This document shows positions 32,675 through 42,075 of a stretch of DNA of 64,000 nt, piece after piece (position 1 is the first letter of the stretch; each line of letters starts with the position of its first letter). The position numbers and the translations under genes were made by a program. This stretch comes from Kribbella sandramycini. GTDB lineage: Bacteria; Actinomycetota; Actinomycetes; Propionibacteriales; Kribbellaceae. The stretch spans positions 124,001 through 188,000 of the forward strand of contig NZ_JABJRC010000011.1 of the NCBI RefSeq assembly GCF_013131805.1, written 5' to 3'. The notes beneath the pieces were generated by a model, which saw only the letters and a list, made by a program, of their open reading frames with translations, did no database searches and was not told the origin of the DNA.

Positions 32675-35413
32675 TCAAGGCGCCAAGCTCGCCAGGAGTT
32701 GATCGACCTCGGCGAGCCGGTAGGGCTTGGTGACCAGGTAGATCTGCCGGCACTCTTCCCAGACCTCCCGCGCGCCCGCGGGGTCGCCGAGTGCGGCCAG
32801 CACTCTGCCTCGTGCGATCAGCGCATTCGTGCGCACCCACACCTCGACTCGATCGCCGATCAGAGTCATCGCCTCGTCCGAGTAGGCGAGAGCAGTTTCC
32901 GGGCGTCCGGCGTCGAGGTACATATCGGTCAGGTTGCCCAGCGCGAGCCCGAGCAGGAACGGCTTGCCGACCGAGCGGTAGAGCTCGACTGCCTCCAATG
33001 TGTGGGCGATCGCGTCGGTCAAGGTGCCTTCGGTCTCCGACTCGGCTGCTCCCAGGTTCAGCAAGGAGGTGGCGAGCCGCTGGGGCCGGCCGAGGCGCCG
33101 CGCGGCGGTCACCGATTCGCGGTGACATGCGACGGCGGCCCCGAACTCCTTCTGCTTCTGGAGGGCGACCCCTAGGGCACCGAATGTGCTGGCCTGGAGG
33201 AGCAGGTCTCCGGCGTCCTGGGCGAGCGGTAGTGCGCGCCGGTGCTCGTCGATCGCCTCTTGACGACGTCCGATGCGGCTCAAACCACAGGCGCGCAGGT
33301 AGTGAGCGCGGCCCAGGCTCGCGGCGTCGCCGAGCCGGCCGGCGGCTTGCAGCGCAAGCTCCGCGGTACTTAGTTGCTCAAAGCTGTATCGGGCCGTCTG
33401 GAAGTCGCCGAGCAGGGTCGCCAACTGGACGGCCTCGACGTTCCACTGCTTGTCCACCGCAAGGCGCATCAGCTGACCGAACAGGACTTGCCGTTGTTCG
33501 AACCAGGCGACGGCATCGTCGAACCCGGCAAATTCCGCCAGGACGACTCGGGGACCGGGCGGTCCGCCGAAGTCCTGCCGCGCGGCGTCGAAGGCAGCAG
33601 CCCGCGCGTTGTCCAGACTTCTGAGATACCAATCCATCAGCCGGGCGCCGGCGTCGTCCACTTCAGGATCCGCCGCGGCGAGCTCGGCGGCCAGCGCCGC
33701 GACCAGATCATGTGAGCGATAGACCGTACGTCCGACCATCTCCACCAAGTGGGCCGCCGCGAGCCGGTCCAGGATCCGTTGCGCTGCCTCCACCTCGACG
33801 TCGATCAGCGCCGCCGCGACCGCGGGCTCGATGTCCGCGCTCGGATGCAGGCCGATGAGCCGGAAGGATCGCGCCAGCTCCGGCGCCAGCGCCTGGTACG
33901 ACCACGAGATCACACCGCGGACGTCGGCCGTCGGGTCGTCGGGATCTGTCAGCAGGTCCAGGCGCTGTGCGGACGCCTGCAACGAGTCGAGCGTGTCCCG
34001 CAGCGACGACCCCGGGTACCGGCTGGACTGCTGCGCGGCGATGACCAACGCCAGCGGCAGGTGCGCGCAAAGAGCTGCGAGATCAGATGCGGCCTCGTGA
34101 TCAACGATCGCCTGATCGGACACCGCCGAGAGCAGCGACAGCGAATCGGCGTCCGGCATCGCGCGGACGGTATGCCGGGCGGCGCCATCGCGGATCGCCA
34201 AGCCACGCAGCTCATTGCGACTGGTCACCACCGCCAGACTCCCCTGCGGGGGAAGCAGCGGCCGGACTTGCTCCGCATCTCTTGCGTTGTCGAGGAGCAC
34301 CAGCATCGGACGCTCGGCCAGCCGGGTCCGCCACAGCGCGGAAAGCTCGGCTTCTCCGAGCGGCAGCGAGCCGGCCGGTACGCCGATCGATCGCAGCAAC
34401 ATGCCCAATGCCGCGGACGGGCTGAGCGGAGCCTCGGCGCTGTAGCCGCGCAGATCGACGTACAGCTGACCGTGCGGGTAACTCGGCAGGAGACGCTGGA
34501 TCCAATGGATGGCCAACGTGGTCTTACCGATCCCGCCCGGGCCGTGCAACGCGACTATCGTGACGCCCGTTCGGCTCAACAGGCCGTCCAGCGCCTTCAG
34601 GTCCTGCGACCGACCGGTGAACCACGGAACCGGCGACGGCAGCTGACGTGGGACCGGCGACTCGACGTTGCCGCCCGCCGGGGCAAGTGACAGCAGGACT
34701 TGATGAAGCTGCTGCAGCCGCGGTGACGGGTCGGCGCCCATCGACTCGGCCAGGTGGCTCCGGATCTGCTCGTAGCTGTCCAGCGCCTCGGCCTGCCGGC
34801 CGGACCGCTGCAGCGCAAGGATCAGTCGCTCCCACAACGACTCGCGCAGTGGAAACCGTCCGACCAGCTCACGCAACTCCCCGATGTATCCGGCCGACCC
34901 GATCCCCTCGAGATCAAGGTCGAAACGAGCCTCGACTGCCGTCAGGTAGGACTCCAGCAGGGCCGGTCGATGCTCGCGCTCGAGGACCGGCGCATCCACG
35001 CCGGTCAGCGGCTCTCCGCGCCAAAGCTCGAGCGCACCGGCGACCAAGGCCCGAGCCGCCGCCGGTTCGGCGTCCTGACTCTGCCGGACCAACTCCACCG
35101 CCTGTAATGCATCGACCTGGTTGGGAGGCAGGTCGAGTGCATAACCGCCGGCAAGAGTACGAATCAGCTCGGGCCCCAGCAGTTGCCGCAGGCGCCGCAC
35201 ATTGTTCTGCAAGGCACTCCGCGGCGATACCGGCGGCGAATCGTCCCACAGCCGCTCCACGAGTGCCTCTACGCTGACCGCCCGGCCCACTGAGAGCGCC
35301 AGCGCCGCAAGTAGCGCACGCTGGCGCCCCGCCGGGATGTCGACCACGCGACCATCGGCCGCGGTCACCTCGAACGGCCCCAGCAGACCGACGCGAACAA
35401 GCGACTCGCTCAA
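32675..35413 (-). CDS. AfsR-type transcriptional regulator (SARP-NB-ARC-TPR)
   Basis: 912 residues from a TTG (MSESLVRVGLLGPFEV) behind a GAGGGG site. Residues about 1-95 are the OmpR-type DNA-binding domain and about 100-245 the BTAD (LWRGEPLTGVDAP, FPLRESLWERLILALQRSGR). The NB-ARC domain has P-loop LHGPGGIGKTTLAIHW (about 280) and Walker B PMLVLLDNARDAEQ. The C-terminal 330 residues are TPR-like (GRRQEAIDEHRRALPLAQDA, ALAYSDEAMTLIGDR). These are ATP-driven pathway activators. It follows the sialidase-like gene by 41 bp on the same strand, so it might respond to or control the carbohydrate locus. Confidence 0.93.
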   Translation of the reverse strand: MSESLVRVGLLGPFEVTAADGRVVDIPAGRQRALLAALALSVGRAVSVEALVERLWDDSPPVSPRSALQNNVRRLRQLLGPELIRTLAGGYALDLPPNQVDALQAVELVRQSQDAEPAAARALVAGALELWRGEPLTGVDAPVLEREHRPALLESYLTAVEARFDLDLEGIGSAGYIGELRELVGRFPLRESLWERLILALQRSGRQAEALDSYEQIRSHLAESMGADPSPRLQQLHQVLLSLAPAGGNVESPVPRQLPSPVPWFTGRSQDLKALDGLLSRTGVTIVALHGPGGIGKTTLAIHWIQRLLPSYPHGQLYVDLRGYSAEAPLSPSAALGMLLRSIGVPAGSLPLGEAELSALWRTRLAERPMLVLLDNARDAEQVRPLLPPQGSLAVVTSRNELRGLAIRDGAARHTVRAMPDADSLSLLSAVSDQAIVDHEAASDLAALCAHLPLALVIAAQQSSRYPGSSLRDTLDSLQASAQRLDLLTDPDDPTADVRGVISWSYQALAPELARSFRLIGLHPSADIEPAVAAALIDVEVEAAQRILDRLAAAHLVEMVGRTVYRSHDLVAALAAELAAADPEVDDAGARLMDWYLRSLDNARAAAFDAARQDFGGPPGPRVVLAEFAGFDDAVAWFEQRQVLFGQLMRLAVDKQWNVEAVQLATLLGDFQTARYSFEQLSTAELALQAAGRLGDAASLGRAHYLRACGLSRIGRRQEAIDEHRRALPLAQDAGDLLLQASTFGALGVALQKQKEFGAAVACHRESVTAARRLGRPQRLATSLLNLGAAESETEGTLTDAIAHTLEAVELYRSVGKPFLLGLALGNLTDMYLDAGRPETALAYSDEAMTLIGDRVEVWVRTNALIARGRVLAALGDPAGAREVWEECRQIYLVTKPYRLAEVDQLLASLAP

Positions 35414-35454
35414 ACGCCCCCTCGGGTAGGACTGAGTGCCCAGATTCTACTGGT

Positions 35455-37197
35455 TCATCGGTGTACTGCGATGTTGCCGAAGGCTGCCTGACCGGACGAG
35501 ACCAGGCCGATGTTGCCGTTGCGGAAAGCGGAGTCTGTGGCGCGCACCGATGCCAGGATCCGCTCCGAGCCGACCGCTCGAAGCTCAGCGCCGATTCGGG
35601 CGCCGTTGGCAACAACCGTCAAGCGGTACTTCGCGCCAACGACCACTCCCCCCTTGACGGCGGTGGTCGCGAGCACGACGGGAGCTTTCTGATGGGCGTT
35701 CCGTCCGAGCACAAGCTTGCCGTCGGCACCAATCGTGGCGAAGTAGCCGTCCTGCGACGTCGGGGCCAGCTCTGGATCGGTCACCCGGAACACCAACCCT
35801 GCAGTGCTTTCCGCGCCGTTGACGGTCACATCGGTGGCAGCGCGGTAGTCATTCCAACCAGTCGAACCAACCAGACTCTTTCCGCCTGCACCGGATTGGA
35901 CATAGGTGTTACCGGCACCCACCGACCAGGTCCCGCTGTAGCGGACCCAACCGGGGTCGTCGCCGGCGCTGAAATCCGCACGGTACGGCAGTGTCCCGAC
36001 GTTGGCCTGCCCGGCGAACACGCCGCAGTGGGTGCTTCCTGGACGTCCGGCGGGCGAGTCGAGACGTAGCTGTCGGCCGTCCTTCGAAGGCAGCAGTGAG
36101 GCGCCCCAGAGCGTGCCGTCGCATTCTTTCGGCTTGAACGGTAGGTGCATCCGGTGCCAGGTCTTGCCGAGGTCGTAGCTCACCAAGGCGGACTGCAGTT
36201 GTTCAGGAGTTTGCTTCGGCTCCCGGCTGTCGATGCTGTACCCGGCACTGAGGATCAGTTGTCCGCGCGGCCCGCCGCCGGGAGCCCAGACCACGTACGG
36301 ATAGCTCGCCAGGTAGCGATGGTCGGCCGTCTGCGGACGCCGGCCGAGGTCGGCCGGATCCCCCCAGTTGATGCCGTCGGTGGACTCCTTGATCATCGCG
36401 TCCGCGGCGATCGGCGCGCCGACGAGTTCGTAACTGAGCACAAAGCGGCCATTGGGCAGTCTGGTCACGATCGGCATCCCGGGGCGCAGGTGTTGCGGCG
36501 GTGCAGCCACGACGTCGGTCACCGGCCCCCACCTGTCACCGCCGTCCGGCGAAACGATCTGGCTGAGCTTCTGGGAGTGAGCGGGGTCCCGCTCGTCGGA
36601 GAAATGCATCACCAGCTTGCCGTTGGCCGCGACGTACAGGAACGGTTCCCAGATCGGTCGCTTGTCGGCGCTGCTCTGCTGGGCTACGCCGACGTACTTC
36701 CAGCTTCGGCCATGATCGGGGCTGCGCCAGACCTGAACCTCGGCCAGCGCCTTGGCCGGATCCCACACCAGCCCGGCCAGCAGGATGGTGCCGGCTGGGT
36801 ACCGGCCGATCCGTTGCGGCAGTTCGAGTAAGGACGGCGTCCATTTCACCGGCGAGGGGCGACCCTCCCCGGACTGACCGTCTTCGACCGTTGCGATGGT
36901 CTTCCAGCTGCGACCGTCGTTCGTGCTCCGCTTGATCAGGTAAGGCACGGATGCACTGGAATTGGGCTTCCAGTGCTCGAACGTGCTGATCAACGTGCCG
37001 TTCTCCCGGCCGGCGTGCTGCAGCCGGAGCGTGCGGATCGCCAGCCCCTTGTCGCCCGGATCGGCGAACTCGTGGATGGGCCGCCCGTCCCCGTTGGCCG
37101 CCGCCTGCTCGTACGCGGCGGGCTGCAGGAGGACGGCCGCAGCGGCCAGGGCCAGGACGGCGACGATCAGCCGGCCTCGTTTCGATGACGTGGACAC
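35455..37197 (-). CDS. Secreted sialidase-fold (BNR) protein with one C-terminal laminin-G-like domain
   Basis: 580 residues from a GTG (MSTSSKRGRL) behind GAGGTG. A Sec signal covers about residues 10-33. The core (about 40-415) is a six-bladed BNR/Asp-box propeller: IKRSTNDGRSWKTIA, SPDHGRSWKYVG, VSPDGGDRWGPV, ESTDGINWGD and SYDLGKTWHRM are five S-x-D-x-G-x-x-W boxes. The C-terminal domain (about 420-580: GWVRYSGTWSVG, LVGSTGWNDYRAATDV) is laminin-G/DUF1080-like and binds glycans in related enzymes. It is homologous to the divergent gene at 37381. It may be an exo-sialidase or a GH93-type arabinanase; catalytic assignment is open. Confidence 0.82.
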   Translation of the reverse strand: MSTSSKRGRLIVAVLALAAAAVLLQPAAYEQAAANGDGRPIHEFADPGDKGLAIRTLRLQHAGRENGTLISTFEHWKPNSSASVPYLIKRSTNDGRSWKTIATVEDGQSGEGRPSPVKWTPSLLELPQRIGRYPAGTILLAGLVWDPAKALAEVQVWRSPDHGRSWKYVGVAQQSSADKRPIWEPFLYVAANGKLVMHFSDERDPAHSQKLSQIVSPDGGDRWGPVTDVVAAPPQHLRPGMPIVTRLPNGRFVLSYELVGAPIAADAMIKESTDGINWGDPADLGRRPQTADHRYLASYPYVVWAPGGGPRGQLILSAGYSIDSREPKQTPEQLQSALVSYDLGKTWHRMHLPFKPKECDGTLWGASLLPSKDGRQLRLDSPAGRPGSTHCGVFAGQANVGTLPYRADFSAGDDPGWVRYSGTWSVGAGNTYVQSGAGGKSLVGSTGWNDYRAATDVTVNGAESTAGLVFRVTDPELAPTSQDGYFATIGADGKLVLGRNAHQKAPVVLATTAVKGGVVVGAKYRLTVVANGARIGAELRAVGSERILASVRATDSAFRNGNIGLVSSGQAAFGNIAVHR

Positions 37198-37210
37198 TAC
37201 TCACCTCAAT

Positions 37211-37340
37211 CTTCGAATTACTGAAAATAGCTTCAGGATTCAGAATATGAAGGCAAAACATCGATGACAACCCCTTGCTGCCACCGACAGATTCTCCTAC
37301 GCTTCGGTTTACGGGGTTCTCCTTCGAAATACCGAATAAA
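37211..37340. promoter_or_regulatory. Paired direct repeat and dyad between the divergent sialidase-like genes
   Basis: CTTCGAATTACTGAAAATA (37211-37229) and CTTCGAAATACCGAATAAA (37322-37340) match at 15 of 19 positions, one near each gene. Overlapping the first is CTGAA-N6-TTCAG (37221-37236). The AT-rich gap stands out from the GC-rich flanks. Two copies facing two homologous genes suggest a shared regulator. An AGGAGG site (about 37370) serves the plus-strand gene. Confidence 0.5.
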
Positions 37341-37380
37341 TGCCAGCCGCAGCTCTCGCGCCCGCAGGAGGAAACCAATC

Positions 37381-39678
37381 ATGCGTTTGAACAAGTGGTC
37401 GCGCCGATTACTCATCGGCGTCCTCGCCTTCGTCCTCTCGCTGGCGACCTCAGTGGTTGCGAGTGCCAACGACCCCGGTTATCAGCTGCACACGTTCACC
37501 AACCCGGACGAGCGCGGTCTCGCCGCGCGCGTGATCAGGCTCCAGCACGCCGGCGCGCAGAACGGCACGCTGATCTCGACTTTCGAGCACTGGATCCCGA
37601 ACGGCTTCCCGACCGTTCCCTACCTGATCAAACGCAGTGTCGACGACGGCGCGACCTGGTCGACGATCGCGACTCTCGAGGACGGCGAGACCGGCGCCGG
37701 ACGGCCGTGGCCGGTGAAATGGACGCCGACCCTGCTGGAACTGCCGGCCGCCGCCGGTGGCTTTCCCGCCGGAACGCTGCTGATGGTCGGGCTGGTCTGG
37801 AATCCGTTCAGCGGCCAGGCCGAGCTGCAGCTGTGGCGAAGCACGAACCAGGGCGTGAACTGGACGTACGGCGGCGTCATCCAGAGCGGCGGAAAGTTCT
37901 ACGAGCCGTTCCTCTACATCGACGGCGCGGGCCGGGTCGTGGTCGTCTTCGCCGACGAGCGCCAGCATCCGACCTTCAACCAGAAGGTCGTGCAGATCAC
38001 CAGCGCTGACGGCGGCACGACCTGGTCCCCGGTGCAGAACGTCCTGGCCAACGGCAACGGAGTCGACCGGCCGGGGATGGCGGTCGTGACCAAGCTGCCC
38101 GACAACACCTATCGAATGGTCTTCGAGGTCTGCGGCGTCGGTACGCCGGGATGTCAGGTACGCATCAAGCAGTCCGCCGACGGCGCGAACTGGGGATCAC
38201 CCACCGACTACGGGACCCGGCCCGAGGCCGACGGCCGCTTTCTGACGAGCGGGCCGTACGTCACTTGGGCGCCCGGTGACACTCCGGCAGGCCAGCTCAT
38301 CGTGTCCGGAGCCGGTACGTGGCGGACGGTCGACAACCAGATCTTCGGGCCGGAGAACTACCAGACCCTGTTCGTCAGCTACGACCTCGGCGCGACCTGG
38401 CACCGGATGCCGACGCCGTTCCGGCCTGCAGGCAACTATCCCGAGAAGGGCCCCTGCGCCGAACCGGACGGGACGAACTGGAGCGGAACCCTGCTGCCCT
38501 CGGCCGACGGTTCCTCGATCCGCTGGATGACCTCGGGCCCGCGCGCCGGAAGTATCCAGTGCAACGCCTGGACACAGGCGGCGAATGTCGGGACCATCCC
38601 GCGCTCGGACACCTTTGCCTCCGGCAACGGACCTGGCTGGATCAACTACGGCGGGGCCTGGGGCGTCTCGTCCGGCGCCTATCGGGAGACCTCGGGCGGC
38701 GGCAGCGGGACGAAGTCGCTGACCGGATCCACCGGGTGGACGAACTACACGGTGGCGGCCGACGTCACGCAGTCCAGTTCGGGTGGTGATGCGGGCGTAC
38801 TGTTCCGGGTCACGAACCCCAACATCGGCACCGATGCGCACCGCGGGTACTACGCCGGGATCGGGGTCGGCGGCACCCTCTTCATCGGCAAGCAGGACTA
38901 CAACTACTCGACGCTGGGCGCGGTGCCCGTGACCGGCGGCGTGACGACCGGTACGGCGTACCGGGTCACGGTGACCGCGAAGGGGTCACAGCTCACAGCT
39001 ACGGTTCGGCCGGCCGGGGCGTCGACTCCGGTCACCACGCTGACCGTCAACGACTCGTCCTTCCTCACCGGTCAGGTGGGGATCCGCAACCTCGATACCG
39101 CGGCGGCGTTCGACAACTTCACGGTCGATGCGATCGCCGCACCGAACCTGCCCGCAAGCGCCACCTTCGGTACCGACGAGGCCGGCTGGATCCCGTACGG
39201 CGGAGCCTGGCAGGTCGCCGGCGGTACCTACCAGCAGACGAGCACCGCCAGCGAAGCGAAGTCGCTGATCGGCCGGGCCACGTGGTCGAACTACACCACC
39301 CGCGCCGACGTCTCGATCGGCGGCAGTACCGGGGACGCCGGAGTGCTCTTCCGCGCATCGAATCCCGGGGTCGGGACCGACAAACTCCGCGGGTACTACG
39401 CCGGGATCTCCACCGGGGGCAACCTGTTCATCGGAAAACAGAACCAGAACTACACCACGCTCGGCATCACGCCGATCTCCGGCGGAGTCACCGCCAACAG
39501 CTTCTATCGGGTCTCCCTCGGCGGTTCAGGTTCGTCGCTCACGGCAACGGTCACGCCACCTGGCGGTGGTGCGGCACTGGCAGCGCTGACCGTCACCGAC
39601 GCGACCTTCACCGCAGGTCTGGCAGGGGTACGCACCTTCGACGATTCCGCCCAGTTCGACAACGTGTCGATCACCTGA
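37381..39678 (+). CDS. Secreted sialidase-fold (BNR) protein with two C-terminal laminin-G-like domains
   Basis: 765 residues from the ATG at 37381, 9 nt after AGGAGG. A Sec signal (RRLLIGVLAFVLSLATSVVA) precedes a BNR propeller (about 35-420) that closely parallels the divergent gene: IRLQHAGAQNGTLISTFEHW, IKRSVDDGATWSTIA, TSADGGTTWSPV, QSADGANWG and SYDLGATWHRM. Two tandem laminin-G/DUF1080-like domains follow (about 425-590, 597-765), each with GWI-x-YGGAW, SLTGSTGWTNYTVAADV or a variant, and GYYAGI-x-x-GG-x-LFIGKQ. The divergent paralog has one such domain. It heads the operon through the NAT, ABC and glycosidase-like genes and probably produces the imported sugar outside the cell. Confidence 0.83.
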   Translation: MRLNKWSRRLLIGVLAFVLSLATSVVASANDPGYQLHTFTNPDERGLAARVIRLQHAGAQNGTLISTFEHWIPNGFPTVPYLIKRSVDDGATWSTIATLEDGETGAGRPWPVKWTPTLLELPAAAGGFPAGTLLMVGLVWNPFSGQAELQLWRSTNQGVNWTYGGVIQSGGKFYEPFLYIDGAGRVVVVFADERQHPTFNQKVVQITSADGGTTWSPVQNVLANGNGVDRPGMAVVTKLPDNTYRMVFEVCGVGTPGCQVRIKQSADGANWGSPTDYGTRPEADGRFLTSGPYVTWAPGDTPAGQLIVSGAGTWRTVDNQIFGPENYQTLFVSYDLGATWHRMPTPFRPAGNYPEKGPCAEPDGTNWSGTLLPSADGSSIRWMTSGPRAGSIQCNAWTQAANVGTIPRSDTFASGNGPGWINYGGAWGVSSGAYRETSGGGSGTKSLTGSTGWTNYTVAADVTQSSSGGDAGVLFRVTNPNIGTDAHRGYYAGIGVGGTLFIGKQDYNYSTLGAVPVTGGVTTGTAYRVTVTAKGSQLTATVRPAGASTPVTTLTVNDSSFLTGQVGIRNLDTAAAFDNFTVDAIAAPNLPASATFGTDEAGWIPYGGAWQVAGGTYQQTSTASEAKSLIGRATWSNYTTRADVSIGGSTGDAGVLFRASNPGVGTDKLRGYYAGISTGGNLFIGKQNQNYTTLGITPISGGVTANSFYRVSLGGSGSSLTATVTPPGGGAALAALTVTDATFTAGLAGVRTFDDSAQFDNVSIT

Positions 39679-39701
39679 TTCTCGGGTCGAGAGGAGAGGT
39701 G

Positions 39702-40712
39702 ATGGGTGTGCAGGCCCCTGAGGCCAGTGCCCGGCGGATCCGGCAGCAACTGGATCTGCCGGACTCGGCGCAGGCCGGGCTGGAGGTGCTGGCCGGGCTT
39801 CAGCCGTCGGCTGACTCACTGCAGCTTCCGGACGACGCCGAGGCCGTGGATGCGATGCGGTGGCTGGATATCAGTCCCGTTGATCGCGCCGACGTCCTCA
39901 GCGCTCGCCCGAGCCGGACCGATGACGAAGGCGTCTGGTGGATCATCGAGCGGTGCGGCCGGCAGTTGCGCGCGACGATGGGGAGTACGGGGCCGCTCAG
40001 CGACTGGCCCGACCTGTCCGGGTACGGGCCGGTCGGGCGGTTCGCCTACGTGTGGGTGTTCGTCGCCGCGCTTCCGGCGGTCCGCGCCTACCACGCGGAG
40101 CGCGGGATCTCGCCCGAGGTATCGCGTGAGATCCTCCGCGTGATCGCCGACCAGATGGCCAACCGGCGCGCCATCTTCGGCACTGGCGGCCTGCACACGC
40201 AGAACTGGGTGACGCACCACTTCCGGGGCGCCATCTACGCGCTCGGACGCTTGCATTGCGAGCGTCTGGTGCTGGCACCTGGAACGGTTGTCGACGATGG
40301 CGGCCCCGGTTCCGGGGACGCGGTGCTGGGGCTCCACATACCGGAGGGCCGCCTCACACCGGAGTCGGTGGACGCCTCGTTGTCGGCGGCATCGATCTTC
40401 TTCGGCCGGCACTTCCCCGAGGAGTCGTACCGGTACGCCGTCTGCACGTCCTGGGTGCTCGATCCGCAACTCGTCGAGTACCTCGGGGCCGAGACCAACA
40501 TCATCCGCTTCCAGCAGCGCTTCACGCTGCGCCCGGCCGGCTCGACCGACGATGCCGCGACCGTCGTGGAGTTCCTCTTCAAACGTCCACTGGCACAACT
40601 GCACGACCTACCTCGGTCGACGACTCTTCAACGCGCTGTCGTCGACCACATCGAGGCCGATCGGCCTTGGCACTTCCGCACCGGATGGCTGCGGCTCCCC
40701 GAAGGAGATTGA
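39702..40712 (+). CDS. NAT_N/GNAT_C-type acyltransferase-domain protein
   Basis: 336 residues, with ATG immediately after GAGGAGAGGTG. The two-part architecture resembles the acyltransferase-domain family DUF5596: an N-terminal helical part (about 1-145, with MRWLDISPVDRADVLSA) and a C-terminal GNAT-like part (THHFRGAIYALGRLHCERL, LGLHIPEGRLTPESVDASL, SYRYAVCTSWVLDPQL, TNIIRFQQRFTL). Members often sit in carbohydrate-use operons. An acetyl-sugar or amino-sugar substrate would fit the neighbours but is not shown. It starts 23 bp after the sialidase-like stop and ends 1 bp before the binding-protein start. Confidence 0.7.
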   Translation: MGVQAPEASARRIRQQLDLPDSAQAGLEVLAGLQPSADSLQLPDDAEAVDAMRWLDISPVDRADVLSARPSRTDDEGVWWIIERCGRQLRATMGSTGPLSDWPDLSGYGPVGRFAYVWVFVAALPAVRAYHAERGISPEVSREILRVIADQMANRRAIFGTGGLHTQNWVTHHFRGAIYALGRLHCERLVLAPGTVVDDGGPGSGDAVLGLHIPEGRLTPESVDASLSAASIFFGRHFPEESYRYAVCTSWVLDPQLVEYLGAETNIIRFQQRFTLRPAGSTDDAATVVEFLFKRPLAQLHDLPRSTTLQRAVVDHIEADRPWHFRTGWLRLPEGD

Positions 40713-40713
40713 C

Positions 40714-42075
40714 ATGAACAGCACCACCTCCAGTACAGGCTCCATCAGCCGGCGGACGCTGCTACGACTGACGGCCGCGACCGGCGTCCTCGCCGCGGCG
40801 GGCTGCAGTGGCAACGGATCGAAGTCCGGAGCCTCGACGGTGCCGACGTACTGGACGCAGCCGAACGCCGAGCAGAAGGAGATGGCAGCGTTCCTGAGCG
40901 AAATCGAGAAGGGTTTCGCGAAGGCCAATCCGAACCAGACGGCCAAGACGCTCCTGGTGCCGTGGGAAGACTCGCTGACGAAGTACACGGCGGCCTTCTC
41001 CGGCGGCAACCCGCCGGACGTGACTTACCAGATCATTCCCTGGATGAACAAGTGGCGACAGACGAACGTCCTTGCCGACTTCAACAAGCTCGCCCCGAAA
41101 GAGGACCTCGACGCCCTGCTGGCCGGGGTGAACCCGCGGCACATCGAGGTCGCCAAAGGCCCGAACGGCGAGCTGTTCGCGATCCCGTACGTCACCGACA
41201 CCGGCCACAACCTGACCGTGAACGCCGAGATCTGGGAGAAGGCCGGCAAGCCGAAACTCCCGACGACGTACGCCGAGATGATCGAGTTCGCGAAGGCGAC
41301 CACGATGGACACCAGCGGCCGGCGGCTCGGTGACGCCGGGTTCGACAAGAGCAAGGTCGCGCACTACGGAATGACCTGGCCGCTGGTGCCCTCCATCCAG
41401 GAGAACTACATCTGGCACTACTTCTGGTCGTTCGGGACGGAGTACATGTCGGCCGACGGCAAGGACATCGGCTTCGACAACGAAGCGGGACGCGCGGCGC
41501 TGGAGAACATGAAGGCGATGGTCGACTCCGGGGCGGCCACGCCCGCGGGCCTGTACACCGATGAGTCGAAATGGACCAACGCGATGGTGTCCGGGAAGTC
41601 GGCCATGCAGTGGACGCACGCCCTGACAGCGGATCAGGCCAAGGCGTTCCCCAAGGCCCGGCTGATGGTTCTGGAACCCCCGAAGGGACCGAAGGGCGAC
41701 CAGTTCCTGGTCGGCGGCTGCGGTTTCATCGCCGTCTCGGCGAAGAGCAAGAACCTCGAGAACGCGTACAAGCTCGCGAAGTACATCCTGACGCCGGCGC
41801 CGAAGGAGCAGTACACCCGGATGATCCTCGGGGTGCCGATCCAGGGCAGCAAGGGCGCCTTCTACACGAATCTGCCGGATCCGCGGATGAACGAGTTCAT
41901 GAACGAGGCCGGCAAGATGACGGGGTTCCAGCGCATCCCGCCCGCGCTGAAGTTCCAGCCCAACGAGTATCTGCTCGGTAAGATCAACGACTTCCTCACC
42001 GGGCGCCAGTCACTGGACGCGATGATCAAGGACGCCGGCAAGCAGATCAAGCAGATGGCCGCCGCGGCCGCATGA
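40714..42075 (+). CDS. Sugar ABC transporter substrate-binding lipoprotein (family 1)
   Basis: 453 residues from the ATG at 40714 behind GAAGGAG. The signal has SRRTLLRL (possible Tat motif) and a lipobox ending at Cys31 (VLAAAGC). The mature part is a family 1 solute-binding protein: PDVTYQIIPWMNKWRQTNVL, ELFAIPYVTDTGHNLTVN, AMVSGKSAMQW and GFIAVSAKSKNLENAYKLAK. It overlaps the first permease by 4 bp. The substrate is probably an oligosaccharide or monosaccharide released by the sialidase-like protein. Confidence 0.92.
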   Translation: MNSTTSSTGSISRRTLLRLTAATGVLAAAGCSGNGSKSGASTVPTYWTQPNAEQKEMAAFLSEIEKGFAKANPNQTAKTLLVPWEDSLTKYTAAFSGGNPPDVTYQIIPWMNKWRQTNVLADFNKLAPKEDLDALLAGVNPRHIEVAKGPNGELFAIPYVTDTGHNLTVNAEIWEKAGKPKLPTTYAEMIEFAKATTMDTSGRRLGDAGFDKSKVAHYGMTWPLVPSIQENYIWHYFWSFGTEYMSADGKDIGFDNEAGRAALENMKAMVDSGAATPAGLYTDESKWTNAMVSGKSAMQWTHALTADQAKAFPKARLMVLEPPKGPKGDQFLVGGCGFIAVSAKSKNLENAYKLAKYILTPAPKEQYTRMILGVPIQGSKGAFYTNLPDPRMNEFMNEAGKMTGFQRIPPALKFQPNEYLLGKINDFLTGRQSLDAMIKDAGKQIKQMAAAAA

